DNA of 64,000 nucleotides, from the NCBI RefSeq assembly GCF_027409185.1, contig NC_084475.1, positions 18,434,130 through 18,498,129 on the forward strand, read 5' to 3'. Both the position numbers and the translations under genes were made by a program. Source of the DNA: Cynocephalus volans. Taxonomy: Eukaryota > Chordata > Mammalia > Dermoptera > Cynocephalidae. Positions within the stretch are counted from its first letter, which is position 1; each line of letters opens with the position of its first letter. Of the stretch, positions 11,181-22,340 are shown in pieces. Below the pieces are notes generated by a model. The model was not told the DNA's origin. It saw nothing but the letters and a program-made list of their open reading frames with translations, and searched no databases.

Positions 11181-12960
11181 TCGCAGTCAACCTCCCATCC
11201 ATTAGGACAGCAGTTTGCAATTTCCAAGTCTTCAGTTGATCTCACGGGCAATTATAGCTAGCTTTTACTTTTTCTCTTTTCTCTCTCTCTAATTTAAGCA
11301 AAACCTGAAATGTGCATGGTACTACGCACTTACAGGAGCTGTGTCACCTGAGGTGAGGAGCTGGGGCTGAGCCATCCAGCTAACTGATCAAAATGCAGGC
11401 CCCTGTGATAGCCAGCCCTCATGGCCCCACACAGTCAATCCAGAAATGAGAGGGTTGGCTCCCCGAGCTGTGGAGCGGGCAAGTCTGAAATGTGTAGGGC
11501 AGGCTGCAGGCCGGAGCCTCAGGCAGTAAGCCAGTGCTGCCAGCTGGAGACAGAACTCCTCCAGGAAACCTCAGTTTTTCCTCTTACGGCCTTCAAGCAA
11601 CTGGGTGAGGTCCACCCACATTGTCAAGGATAATGTTTACTTAAAATCAAGTGGCTGTAGATATTAGCCGCATCTACAACATGCCTTCGCAGCAACACCT
11701 AGATTCGTGTAAGGTGCAGTCACTGGGTGCTTGCAGCCTGGCCCGGTTGGCACATAGACTGCCCAGCACACACTAATTTACAAAAATATTCTGGGCACGT
11801 TCTCTGACTTCATCGCCTTAAGTAGCTTGTCGTGGTTTCAAGGTTATTGGGAGGCAGGTGAAGTGGACTCAACAAACCACACCCAAGGGCTATGCCGAGG
11901 AAGGCGTCTCGATGGATCTAGCCCAGAGGTCCCAGTCACTCACTTGCTGGGCTGCCCACCCAGTTTTGCCCAGCAGCTCTCATGCCCAGAGATATAGCCA
12001 GAAGTCGCCACCCAGGATCAGCACCAGCTACTCGCAAAGGTCCGTAGGCACCTCCTGGCTGAGATCAGCCACGACAAGCCCAGGAAATCCAATGTGTTGG
12101 GCACCGTAGAAAACCCACAGAAGTCAGGTTTATGCCAAGTCAGCTCCAGGGGCTGCGTCAGCCAGTGGCATCTGCCCCTGGACATCTGCATAACACAGGA
12201 ATGTCTCCATGTCCTCAGGAAGAGATGGTATTGGAAGAGTGTGGGCCCAGCTGGGGGCTGCTCATGGCCAGTGGCACCTCTGCTCTGGGGCTGACCCTTT
12301 TCCAGGTTCCATTCTAGGATGAGGAGTGATGGGCCTATCACACTTTCTCTCCGTTTCCCGACCCACGGCTGTTCTTCCAACCCTGAGTCCAGGTCCTACC
12401 AACGTGGGACACTGGCACTGTGAATAACAGGCTACTCCCCTCTTCCCTGTGCCCACTTCCTGCAGCCTCAGGTTTACAGCATCCCACGGCTTACTCAAAT
12501 TCAGCTGGGCCAGATGTGGGGTCACAACCTCCACCCCACCCCCAGCCAGCCACAGCAGCCAGAAGCAGGTACCCCTGCTCCACCAAGCCCTGTCGGACTC
12601 CAAGCCCGGGCGCTGGCTGCCCTTCTGCCTGGGAGGCTCTTGTCCCACAGCTCATCTGCAACTGAAAGGTCATCCCCTCTGAGTCCCTCCCTAAAGTTGT
12701 CTCCCTCCCCCTGCCCTGATGATAACTGCTAAAGCATCACCTGCTGGTTGACACAACCAGGACCTGCCTGGATCCCCCATGCAGATGTAAGCCCTGTCCT
12801 GGGCACTCTTTCCAGCTGTGGCTCAGCCAGCAGAGGGCGCCTCTGGTTCCCTGGCTGAAGTTCCCATGACCTGGATCTGGAGTTGGCCACAGGACAGCAG
12901 GAGGCAGGCTGTTGGGCACCTTGGCAGGCCGAGGTCATAAGCACAGACTCCAAAGAAACA
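11181..12960. other. Intergenic DNA, no gene recognised
   Basis: GC-moderate sequence lying between the 3' ends of convergent TNRC6C and TMC6. The overlapping short frames on both strands look like chance. I see no repeat or exon I can name. Confidence 0.45.
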
Positions 12961-13239
12961 AGGCCGTTTTGCAAAACTTATTTATAAATAAAGTCCAGGG
13001 CAGTCAGGGTCTACTGGGGGATGCCCAAACCCCACTTGCCCACCCTTTTGGCTTCAGCCTCAGCCCGGCTGTAGCTTGCAAAAGAGGAAGTAGAGTTATT
13101 TTGCCGTCCTGATGTCCCAGTGGGGTCACTGAGAGTGGCCAGCGCCGAGAGTGGCCAGTGGTCTCAGGTTAGTGTCTGTGCCTGCAGGGCCGTGGGAATA
13201 CAGGGCGACTCGGGGCCCTGGGTGGGCCTGCAAGGCCCA

Positions 13240-13304
13240 TCGCTGTCCCGGAAGGCATCCCATTCTGTGAGCAGAGGGGCTGTCATAACCTCCTTCCAAC
13301 ATCA
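13240..13304 (-). CDS. TMC6: Possible last TMC6 exon, frame uncertain
   Basis: On the - strand a CCCCAACCACAG acceptor ends at 13305. Joined to the previous exon the frame reads SDVGRRL then a stop. In a different frame the same DNA reads APLLTEWDA, resembling the human tail PPALLTDEQDA. This could be the true last exon with a small frameshift, or a coincidence. The 3' end would fall further left, where AATAAG-like hexamers occur on this strand near 12,980. Low confidence. Confidence 0.35.
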
Positions 13305-14337
13305 CTGTGGTTGGGGCCAGGGAGGGACGAGCCAGATGCTCCGCAGCCCTTCTCAGGACCGCATTTTAAGCCCTGACAAAACCGTCAGGACTCCTGAGGC
13401 TAAAGAAGGCCCTAGAGAGAAGTGGGCTGGAAGAAGTCCAGGGTGGAGACAGCCAGCAGGACTCATCTCTAATGTATTTGTTTCTTTGGGGGGGGGGGGT
13501 GCTGTATGAAATCACTACTTTTGTAGGTCAAAAGCAGTTTCACATGGTGCAACCAACAGTGCCAGCTGTTGTGTCTGTGTGTCAGCACAGGCCCCACCAC
13601 AGGCGCACCTCACATACGCCAGCAGTCCCTCCTCCACATAGAGAAACAGGCTGGGGGCCTTGCAGTCTCCATGAGGCCCAGAGAAAGGGACTGTATGCTT
13701 GACCCTGGGGTCCCCCGAGGCTAGCTCAGGAATCAACACCAGGGTGGTTCAGTGAATGACTAAATGAGGGACCTTATTCCGAGATGCTTCTAAATGCAGG
13801 GCGTTAGCATCAAATGGCTGCTTCTGGGGGTTTCTGCTGCAGCCCTGGTGGCCGCAGCCCCGGACCTGCAGATGTGGTCTCTGGGGCCAGAGAAGGGTCT
13901 AGGCCCAGGAGCTCCCTGAGGAGTCAGCCTGATCCTAGCCCCCAGCCAGGTGGGGGGTCGAGGAAAGGGGAAGAAACAGGCCTGTGTGTGCTCGCATGTG
14001 CAGCACGTGACAGGGAGGAAGGGGCATGCGCGGCCCATGGCGCCCCTGCACACACACGGCTCTTTCATTCACACTTTTCCTCCCTCCCCAATGGGACAAT
14101 CTTCCTCCTTCCCTGGGTGCCCCACACGCCTGAGGAGGAGAGAGAGGCACAGAGGCGGGCGGGTTCCAGGAGGCCGAGGCCTCAGCAACTGGGCTGAGGT
14201 GACCGCCCGCCCCAGGGAGGCCAGCAGCCGCTTCTCTCCCCACCCCCATGGCGAGGCAGACGGCAGTGTCCAGCCCCGGCCCCGCCCCTCCCCTCCCGGC
14301 TCACACGGAGTGGCCCTGTCCCCCCAGGGCCCCTCAC

Positions 14338-14414
14338 CTGCTCCCCTCCTTCCTCTCCTTCCTCTCGTAGACGGAGTGAAGCTTGTTGATTAAGAAGATT
14401 TTGTCCTCCCCTTC
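14338..14414 (-). CDS. TMC6: TMC6 coding exon near the C-terminus
   Basis: On the - strand, a TTTCCAG acceptor opens a 77-nt exon ending AGCAG/GTGAGG. It encodes EGEDKIFLINKLHSVYERKE then RKEGSR. This is the cytoplasmic C-terminal segment of TMC6 (EVER1), whose human version I remember as GEDKIFLINKLHS(I/V)YERKEREERSR. TMC6 is a multi-pass TMC-family protein of the ER that acts with TMC8 and CIB1. Its convergent position about 5 kb beyond the TNRC6C polyA site matches the known mammalian gene order. The preceding exon (end of the last membrane segments) should lie within a few hundred bases at higher coordinates. I cannot find it, so the gene may be broken here. Confidence 0.85.
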
Positions 14415-14704
14415 CTGGAAAGGTCAGAACACAAAAGGTGAGAGAACAGAAGTCATCCCCCCAGTGGTCTGTCCAGAGCCGCCCTGTTCCAGACTGCATT
14501 TGGGGGAGCGTACGAGGTGCATTCGGCATCACAAGCAGCAAAAAGTTAAGTGAAGAGGTGAAAGAGGTACCAAAACACGGACTAGGACAAACCAAGAGCC
14601 ACAAAGTGGGCACGTGTGAACCCAAGCTTCCCAGTGGCCAGGGTGAGAAGGGAAATGTGCCCAGTGCAAGCGAGGTCCCCAGGGCCAGCCTCACTTGATT
14701 GAAA

Positions 14705-14800
14705 ACCGGACCTGCCATTCACTAACTCTGCCTTGAGCACACACATTACCTACTCTCTGACCTCAGTGTTACCATCTGTGAAAGGGAGATAATAACACAG
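14705..14800 (+). mobile_element. MIR SINE fragment
   Basis: CTGCCATTCACTAACTCTGCC, then CTGACCTCAGTGTTACCATC and a GTGAAAGGGAGATAATAACA segment. This is the conserved core and 3' part of MIR (…TTTCCTCATCTGTAAAATGG…). Confidence 0.65.
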
Positions 14801-14898
14801 GGGGACTTCAAAAAGTTCATGGAAAGATGCATATTATCTTTCAATTCTAAAAACTTTCAACAGTTTCTTCATGAACTTGTTTGAAGTACCCTCGTACA
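14801..14898. mobile_element. Short mariner-like MITE with terminal inverted repeats
   Basis: The left end GGGGGACTTCAAAAAGTTCA pairs with the inverted right end TGAACTTGTTTGAAGTACCC over about 24 bp with few mismatches, and a short AT-rich spacer lies between. Length and ends fit a mariner-type MITE. I did not identify a TA target duplication with certainty. Confidence 0.65.
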
Positions 14899-14911
14899 AG
14901 TCACAGGACTT

Positions 14912-15375
14912 GTACTAGTTTCCTATTGCTGCTGCAGCAAATGAGTGCACAAATTAATCATCTGTCTATTCTGGGGTTCACAGTCCACACAATGGGCCTC
15001 ACTGGGCTAAAATCAAGGTGTCAGCAAGGCTGCTTCCTTCTGGAGCCTCTAGGGAAGAGTCTGTTTACCTGCCTCATCCACTTTCCAGAGGCCGTCCGCA
15101 TTCCTTGGCTCGTGGCCCCTTCCTCCATCCTCAAGGCCAGCAATAGCAGATGCATCTTTTCCCCTTGCTTTACTCTGACTCTTCCCCTGGCCCTCGTGCC
15201 TCCCTCTTTCACGTATAAGCACCTGAGATTCCATTGGGCCCATGCACAAAATACAGTATAATCTCAAGGTCAGCTAATGAGCAGGCTTAATTCCATCTGC
15301 AACCCTAATTCCCCCTTGCCATATAACTAACACATTCACAGGTTCCAGTGATTAGGTCATGGACATCTTTGGGGC
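14912..15375 (-). mobile_element. MaLR/ERVL-type LTR, antisense
   Basis: Contains CTAGTTTCCTATTGCTGCTG, CACTGGGCTAAAATCAAGGT, TGGCTCGTGGCCCCTTCCTC and GGTCATGGACATCTTTGGGG. These blocks, in this order, are familiar from mammalian LTR elements in reverse orientation. Exact subfamily not assigned. Confidence 0.6.
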
Positions 15376-15974
15376 CAGTACTGGGCTGGCCCAGGACTCT
15401 TTTGGCAATGAAATGTGGAAAGCACATAAAGCACTTAGCACAAAGTGGACTCAGCATTCAATACTTGGGCCGGACTGCTATTCCTTGTGGGGAGACTTCA
15501 CAAAGAGAAAAGAGCAATTTTGTGAGGACCAAGCAGATTCGTCCTGGGTGCCTGGTAACCTGGCTCAGGCCGGGAGTACCCCTTAGAGTACCTACGAAGA
15601 CAGACCCCAGGCTCCTCAAGCTACATCCCCCACATCATTCTTCACTGTCGAGATGCTGGCGGTACGGCAGGGCTGTGCACTTGAGCTTAGCTGCCCTGCC
15701 CAGGCCCAGGGAAAGTCGCTGGGGCACCAGCCAAGCTCAGACCTGCAGCCCCAAAGACTTGGAACTGGGTGGGGGCAGGAGCTCAGTGTGGTGGACACTG
15801 TGCAGCCAGGGTCCACCTGGAGAAGAGTCCTTCTGACCCCAGAGAAATGGAGGGCAGAGGCCGGCAACTTTGTGAGTGAGTTCAGTGCGTGCTTGAGCGA
15901 GTGAGCGAAAAGGAGAGCGCGGCGGACGTGCCCCAGATGCGCGGCTGCACCGGGAGGCCGGGTGAGCGAAAGTA

Positions 15975-17061
15975 GTTGGACTTCCGGTCAAGATGGTGGA
16001 ATAGACAGTCCCTAGCATCACTCTCTCCCACAAATCAACCGATTTAAACTATAAAAACATAACAGCAAGTGCATATGGAATGGGGAGACGTCCAGCGGGG
16101 GAGGCAGAAGGTCCGCGGAGACCACATGCCCTGCCAGGGCCGCTGTCACACAATCCGGCAGGTAGGCTTCACCACAGGCACCCGGCTCCATTCCCAGCCC
16201 AGCACAGTGTGCACAGAGTGGGGAGACGTCCGGCAAGGGAGGCGGAGGCTCCGCAGAAACCACACACCCTGTCGAGCAGCCACTGCGTGATCCAGCAGAT
16301 AGGCTTCACCGCAGGCACCGGCTCCATCCCCAGCCCCACCTAGTGCCCTCGGAGAAGGGAGACGTCTGGCAGGGGAGGTGGGAACTCCACGGGGACCACA
16401 TTGCTGCTGCGTGACCCAGCAGCCTGGCCCAATGTGTATGGAGCACAGAGATGTCCAGCAAGGGAGATAGAAGCTCTATAGAGTCCACACACCCTGTGGG
16501 GGGGCTGCCGCCACGTGATCCAGCAGCAGGTAGGCTTCACCGCAGCCACCCGGCTCCATCCCAAGCCCGGCCTAGCACGCACAGAGCAGGGAGACATCCT
16601 GCAGGGGAAGGGGAAGCTCTGCAGAGACCACACGCTCTGCGGTGCCTCGGCGCATCCCAGCAGCCCGGGCCAGAGTGCACAGAACAGGGAGTAGTCCAGC
16701 ACGGGAGGTGGAAGCTCAGCAGAGACCACACACCCTGCGGTACTGCCCTGTGATCCAGCAGCCCAGCAGAGTCCAAGCTAACCAGAGAGGTGGCTCCCTG
16801 GAGAGGCCTAAGACCCAAGGCAACCACACACGCAAGGCACTAGAGGCCAACTGGGCAGTCACTGAGGTAGCCATACCAAATTGGCAACCACAGCAACATC
16901 TTAGTCAGTCAATAGTGTCAAACCTGTGGACTGTGAAACCCCCTGCCACAATGAATAAACATCAAAGAAAGGATACCAGAAATACGAAAAATCAAGAAAG
17001 TACACCACCAAAAGATAATAAATTTCAAGCTCTAGATCCTATAGAATAAGAAGCCCTTGAA
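15975..17061 (+). mobile_element. L1 5'UTR with tandem monomers
   Basis: Begins near CTTCCGGTCAAGATGGTGGA, a YY1-like start typical of L1 promoters, with a short leader to 16,080. Six tandem units follow, starting near 16,083, 16,221, 16,357, 16,448, 16,589 and 16,687. Each opens with GGGAGACGTCC or a variant and contains GGGGAGGC…CCACACACCCTG. Long units (about 138 bp) add TAGGCTTCACCGCAGGCACC; short units (about 91-98 bp) lack it. A unique linker leads to ORF1. The block is rich in CpG and has the same orientation as the ORF1 that follows. Confidence 0.8.
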
Positions 17062-17460
17062 ATGACTGACAAGGAATTTCGAGTGATAATTCTAAGGAAA
17101 CTGAATGAGATACAAGAAAACTCAGCTAGACATCATGATGAAATGAGGAAACGTATACAGGACCTGAAAGAGGAAATGTACAAGGAAATCAATGCCCTGA
17201 AAAAAAATGTAGCAGAACTTGCGGAACTGAAGAAGTTATTCAGCGAAATCAAAAACACAACGGAGAGTTTAACCAGCAGGCTTGTGGAAGTTGAAGAGAG
17301 AACCTCTGAACTTGAAGATGGGCTGTTTGAAATAACACAAGCAGACAAAAAAAAAGAAAAAAGAATCAAAGACATTGAAGAAAATCTGAGAGAGATATCA
17401 GACAACCTTAAGCGCTCAAATATCCGAGTCATGGGTATTCCAGAAGGGGAGGAAAAATGA
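17062..17460 (+). pseudogene. Truncated L1 ORF1 (N-terminal coiled-coil part)
   Basis: An open frame of 132 codons begins MTDKEFRVIILRKLNEIQEN. Heptad-rich sequence (MRKRIQDLKEEMYKEINAL, LVEVEERTSELEDGLFE) forms the trimerising coiled coil, and then SNIRVMGIPEGEEK begins the RRM. It stops at a TGA right after GEEK, where L1 homology ends. Normal ORF1p is about 300-370 residues with RRM and C-terminal domains, both lost here together with ORF2. Because the 5'UTR is intact, the loss is on the 3' side, unlike ordinary 5'-truncated L1 copies. Confidence 0.85.
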
Positions 17461-18094
17461 GATTGCATTTCACATAAACAATGAATGTATTTTTTCAGTA
17501 TAAGTGTGTCCCAAATATTGCATTCTATACTTTATCTGGCAGCCCTAACTGCAAGGCAAAAGCCACAGTACCCCTCTGCACAAGCCTGAGAGAGGAAGCA
17601 GCCATGGGACAGGAAAGGTAACGACATGATGTGGGTGTGCAGGATGAGTGCAAGGCTGTCCTCAGAGTCTCCGTGGCTGAAGAACCCATTTCAGAGAACA
17701 GGCATAACAAGCCCCAGGCTCAGACACAAGCTCTCCTTAGTAGCTTGTGGCTGGCTTGCGGAAGGTGGCAGCAGTGGCTGCCTGGCATCTGGGATGCTTA
17801 GGGCAGGGGAGGCAGAGGAATGCAGGTGTGCTGGGAGTTGTGGGGGTTGTGGGCCCTGCAGCACAGCAGCCGGCAGGACCCACCCAGGACCCAGAGCCAG
17901 GAAGCGAGCCCCACTTTGGCCCTGATAGCTCTCGGGCAATGCTGGGCCCAGAACGCAGCTGCGTCTCCCTCCTGCTGTTCAGGTGGGAACCAGACACTCA
18001 GGATCACCTGGTGCAGGAGCCACCTGTGGGGGGGGCCCCAAAGCCCGCATAGCACCCCACCCTGTGGTAATGAGTGCTCCCTCGTATTATGTGG

Positions 18095-18245
18095 TTCTAC
18101 TGCTGGGGCTCTAATCATTTGACCTCACTGAATCCTCATACACCCCAGGAGGTGGCCACCATTCACAGTTCCATTTTACAGATGGGGACACGGAGGCTCA
18201 GAGACATGAAGATCATGAAGCCAGTGAGTGACAGAGCTGGAGACT
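18095..18245 (+). repeat. Ancient MIR/L2-class repeat
   Basis: CCATTTTACAGATGGGGACA, then CGGAGGCTCAGAGACATGAA and GTGACAGAGCTGG. This is a well-known ancient mammalian repeat block. A related copy is at 19,465-19,665. Confidence 0.55.
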
Positions 18246-18559
18246 GAGGCCCCATCTGAGCTCTTGCTTTTAACCACAGCACAACAGACCACTCACAAGT
18301 GTCCTCCCATGTCAGGATACACTGAGGTGTGTCATCGGCTCAACCCAGTCTCAGCTTCCATTTTAGATCAACAGATGAAAGGTAACAGTGGCCCCTTCAG
18401 CCCACTGAAGGCTCTTCCTGGGAACTCTGGGCCTCACCTGCAGAGAGCTCAGAGGGGCTGTCGCCAAGCCTGCAGGAAGAGTGGCAAAACTGTGCCTGGG
18501 AACACGCACTGTGAGGGAAGTGACCCTCTGCTCAGGTGCGCGCTGAACTGGTCTCAGAT

Positions 18560-18775
18560 GCCCAGGATCAAGTCCCAGCTCTGCAGCTTCCTCTCTCTGT
18601 GTGTCTCCGTGTCTGTCTCATCTCTCTCTCTCCATCCCTCCCTCTTTTAACTGAGGCAAGTTCATTAACCTATTGCCTCCGTCACCTTTTCTTTAAAATG
18701 GGAATAGTCATTTAGAACCTCACAGAACTTCTGAGGACTCAGTGAGGGTTCATTTGTAAAAGCACATAGAGGACA
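18560..18775 (+). mobile_element. MIR SINE
   Basis: CAAGTCCCAGCTCTGCAGCTT, then (after a CT/GT-rich insertion at 18,590-18,645) GAGGCAAGTTCATTAACCT, TTTAAAATGGGAATAGTCAT and GTAAAAGCACATAGAGGACA follow the MIR consensus order. Confidence 0.65.
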
Positions 18776-19464
18776 GGCAAGAAGCGCCAGCTGTCCCAGG
18801 GAGGTAGATAGCACCCTGCGGCATGATCGGATACACTAGTTATTGCTGTCCACAGCTGAGAAAAGCCTTCAACGTCGTGAGCTCATGCGACCCCATCGGG
18901 ACCCTGCACTGTGGCTTTCGGGATGGATCTGACGGATCTGAAGCTGCCCGACCGAGAGAAATAAAACGCTGGCACGTAAGTTATTTTAGGCTTTTTAGGA
19001 ACCACATGAAAAAGGTATACGGACTTGGATTTGCAGCCTTCAGAACTGTGAGGAATAAATTCCTGTTACTTAATCCCAAAAACAAATAAAATAAAATAAA
19101 AAGAAACACATAAAGTTAATTTTAATGATATGTATAATAATTTTAATTTAATAATATGACTAATACTTGAAATTTTATTTAACCCAATGAACAAAAAAGA
19201 TGATCATGTCAACATGTAATCCTGTAAAAATTACTAATGAGAAATTTTATGTTCTTTCTTTTTTTATTAAGTCTTGGAAATCAGTGTGTTTTTTATATTT
19301 ACAGCACCTCTTAATTCATTAGCCACATTCCAGGTGCTCAGTAGCCACAGGGGGCTTGTGGCTGCCACAATGGACAGTGCAGATCTAGGACCTGGTGGCT
19401 ACCCAAGCCCAATCCCCTCATTGTTCAGATATAAAGGGAGGGAGGGAGGGAAACTGACATTGTC

Positions 19465-19665
19465 ACCTGGCTGGCTATGTGCCAGGCTTTGTGCTAGTTG
19501 CTCTCATGTACAGGACATCATTTACCCTACAAAGCAACCCTAGGACCTAGGTTATAATTGTGCTTATTTTTTAAAGACTCAGAAAAGTTAAGTGACTTGC
19601 TTGAGGTCACCCAGCAAACAAGAAACAGGGTCAAAATTTTAAGCTTCCAACTCTCTGACTGCCCC
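19465..19665 (+). repeat. Ancient MIR/L2-class repeat
   Basis: TATGTGCCAGGCTTTGTGCT, then AGACTCAGAAAAGTTAAGTG and CTTGAGGTCACCCAGC. Same class as the block at 18.1 kb, with the 5' part also present. Confidence 0.6.
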
Positions 19666-20544
19666 CACGGTCTGTTGACACCAATGATGTCCTTAAGGTC
19701 ATCCCAGTGGTCAAACTCCAAATCAGCCATTGCTTCCTATCCCCCCATGGCCTCACACTCATCTTCCCCCCACCTCTGACCCCAGCCTTCTGGCTCATCG
19801 ACCTGCTCAGGGTTTTGGCTGCCAGAAAAGCTGGACAATCCCAGTAATAGCCAGTCCTGTCCTCCCAGACCATTTCCCCGAGGCTGCTCTTCAGGGTAGG
19901 GCTGGGAGGCCTGGGGAGTTGTGTGACTGCAGAACTCTCCAGGCTGGAAAGGCACCTGGCAGCTGAAAGTAGACGTCTTCCCTTACACTTTCTGTAAGAG
20001 GACCCAGCTCGGAGCCTAAGCCTCTCCTTACGGCGCCTGGATTTAGCTCTTGGGGGATGGGGGGTGGCATCCAAGCAGCCCAGAGCCCACCCACGTCATG
20101 TTTAGAAGCCTCTGGGGTAGCAGCTGGTTTCATTGCTATTAAACCTATTTATTTAGCTGGGCACTTTAAGAGGCCTCTGTGATTACTGTCACTCTGCGGG
20201 ACAGCCAGGAACCAATTTTCCGAGGATGACAGATTTCCTCTCATTTATTGCTCTCAAGCTGTGGGTTCCTTCCATGTCCTGGAGCAAAACCCTTTAAAAA
20301 GATGCCATCTCCTGGGACTCCCCCCCCTCTCTGGGGTGCAGGGGGCTTAGAAAGGGGAGTTGTCCTGGGCTGCCCCCACTCAGCAACTTCTGCAAAATGG
20401 TGCGGACATTTCAGGAGCCTGAGGAAGCTGCAGTACTACCCACTAAGGCACAGAGGAAGCCAAGCCAGGAGAAGGAAGAGGCAGGAAGGGTGGAGAGTGG
20501 AGGGTGGGCAGCCAGCTTAGAGCTGCTGCCTGGATGTCCTCAGA

Positions 20545-20692
20545 GACGTGGTTCTCAGCTTGGGTTGCACATCAGCACCACCTAGGACCTTTCAAAGACT
20601 ACGGAGCCAAGCACAGAAATTCTGGTTTTATGGGTCTGGGTGTGGCCTGGGAATCAGGATGTTTAGGAGCCATCTAGGTGATTCTAGTATAC
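20545..20692 (+). mobile_element. MER5A-like hAT element
   Basis: GACGTGGTTCTCAGCTTGGG, then ATCAGCACCACCTAGGACCT, AGAAATTCTGGTTTTATGGG, GGCCTGGGAATCAGGATGTT and AGGTGATTCTAG: the MER5A order of conserved segments. Confidence 0.7.
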
Positions 20693-20699
20693 TAGAGGT

Positions 20700-21195
20700 G
20701 CCCTAGATGGGCCTGCAGGTGTGAGCAGACCGAGATGGTCCCCTAATAGATCTGCAACATAACCAACGCCATTTAGACAAGCCCAAGTACAAAATGGCAC
20801 CGTCCACCTCCTCCCCTGCCCTCCCCCATTCTCTTTTACAAGAAGCCTCATGGTTTCAGAGAAAATGAAACTTTTGGCGTTTCCACATGTGCAGAACTCT
20901 CCATTCCCATGACCTAATTCAATCCCCACCCTGGAATTACATCACCCCGCTCTTGGCGCCAACATACCTATATAAGCTCTGCCACCCCCATGCCTGGTGC
21001 TGTCCCGTTTTCAGGGCAGCCCTGGGCGGCCTGCCACTCTGAGCACAGCCTGTGACTGCAAGTTCACAACCCAGGAAAGATTTCTCCTGGGAGTTTGCTT
21101 TACGTCAGGTTCGGGCTGCCTGGTACAAGGCTGCACCCACACCAGGCAGGTTCAACAACACAGGAGCCTTTCCCCAGACCCTGCCTGAGAACACT
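20700..21195 (+). mobile_element. Possible solo LTR
   Basis: A TATATAAGC box at about 20,970 is preceded by TACAAAATGGCACCGTCCAC and CACATGTGCAGAACTCTCC and followed by Cys-codon-rich, GC-moderate sequence. The arrangement (A/C-rich U3, TATA, short R) resembles an endogenous retrovirus LTR, but I found no partner copy here. It could instead be part of a host promoter for the CpG-rich unit next to it. Confidence 0.35.
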
Positions 21196-21210
21196 CCATG
21201 CTTTACATAC

Positions 21211-21332
21211 CTGGGTCCCCCAAACTGAGATCACTCGGAAAGCTCTCATCGACGAGGAACACGAGGAAATCATCACCGCATCCCTTCACCCAGTCGTCGG
21301 GGGCTGGTTCTTTCTCATTTCCTGTGGAAACC
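21211..21332 (-). other. Putative unidentified coding exon
   Basis: On the - strand, a TTTTTTCCCCAG acceptor is followed by 122 nt with one open frame (TGNEKEPAPDDWVKGCGDDF, then LVFLVDESFPSDLSLGDP) ending at a CCAG/GTATGT donor. The Asp/Glu-rich composition, good splice sites and a CpG island 100-500 bp upstream on the same strand support a real or recently real 5' exon. No upstream ATG exon joins cleanly in phase: the best candidate, a frame starting at 21,487 (MRPPKSEGG), lacks a GT donor that keeps the frame. I do not recognise the protein. Confidence 0.4.
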
Positions 21333-21389
21333 CTGGGGAAAAAATAGTACAACGTGCTCTAAAAGGACAAAAGTCACTGATGCTTAGCA

Positions 21390-21850
21390 CAATCCCCGGA
21401 AGCCGAGCTAACCCTGCGGGGACTCCCAGGCTCTTCGGCGGCCACAGCGCCTCCCACAGCCCCTCCTTCCGATTTCGGTGGCCGCATTCCCTTTGTCTCC
21501 TCCCGTCCAAGCCCCGCTGCTACAAGGAGCGCAATCCCTGCAGTCCCGGCCCCGCGGAGAGCTCCGGTCACCCGGACCACGGCCGGTCAGGGCCTCCGGG
21601 CCCCCTACGGAGCTTCGTAACCGCCCCGGAGCGGGGCCCGACGCCGCGGGCTGGGCCGGTAGCAGTGGAGGCCGCGGCCAGGGCTGGCCCGCGTCGCCCT
21701 CGCAGGCCGGGAGTCGGCGACCAGCAGGAGGGGAGAGTGGGTTCCCCTCGGATGGTACAAAACACAGGTCTCAATTCGCTTCCCACCATCTTGGGCGGAA
21801 GCAGCCCGGAAACGCACTGCCGACCGGAAGTGTAGACTTACCATCGAGAC
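21390..21850. promoter_or_regulatory. CpG island / housekeeping-type promoter
   Basis: Very GC-rich with dense CpG, in contrast to flanking DNA. It contains ACCGGAAGT-type ETS sites (near 21,823), a YY1-like AAGATGGTGG on the - strand (near 21,787), and no TATA box. This is typical of constitutive mammalian promoters and fits - strand transcription into the putative exon at 21,211-21,332. The gene served is not identified. Confidence 0.65.
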
Positions 21851-22204
21851 AGCAGCTAGAGGGCCGTCTTCGAATTTGAATCTGGGTCCTCCAAGGCGGT
21901 CTTAAAGGGACCGCAGCCAGAGAGGTGGGATGAATGGAGACTAGAGCCTTGGGCGGGGAGAGCCCTAGAGCGAGGGAAGCAGAGGGACATCCCGTTTCTT
22001 GAAAGCCTTCTAGTTGCCTGGAGTCCTGAGTGCACTGTCCCGTTACTCCTCATGCAGCTCTGGTGCTCCCAGAGAGGCTGAGTTACTTCCCGAGCGCATC
22101 CAGGACGTGGCAGAGCCGGGTTCAAACCCCAGTCCTTCTGCTCCAAACCCAGTGCTCTTTTCACCACCATCCCAGATGGAAGGGAGAGAAAGCTCGGAGG
22201 GGCT

Positions 22205-22340
22205 ACTTGACGATGAAGGCTGACTTTGCCTATTGGGACATTGGCCGAAACTCCTCTCCTCCCCCCTGATTCGGGGATGTGAACCCTTGAGCTTGGTTTT
22301 ACAGCACCGCACTCTAACCACTGACCTAACCGGCCAGCTG
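22205..22340 (-). mobile_element. Degenerate tRNA-derived SINE, inverted
   Basis: GATTCGGGGATGTGAACCCTT, then GCACCGCACTCTAACCACTG and CCTAACCGGCCAG are the antisense B box, anticodon region and 5' end of the tRNA-Ile-like SINE. No clear target duplication. Confidence 0.65.

Noticed and set aside
13935..14250. GC-rich open frames on both strands near TMC6
   Set aside because: They do not match TMC6 or any protein I know and lie in what should be its last intron or 3' region.
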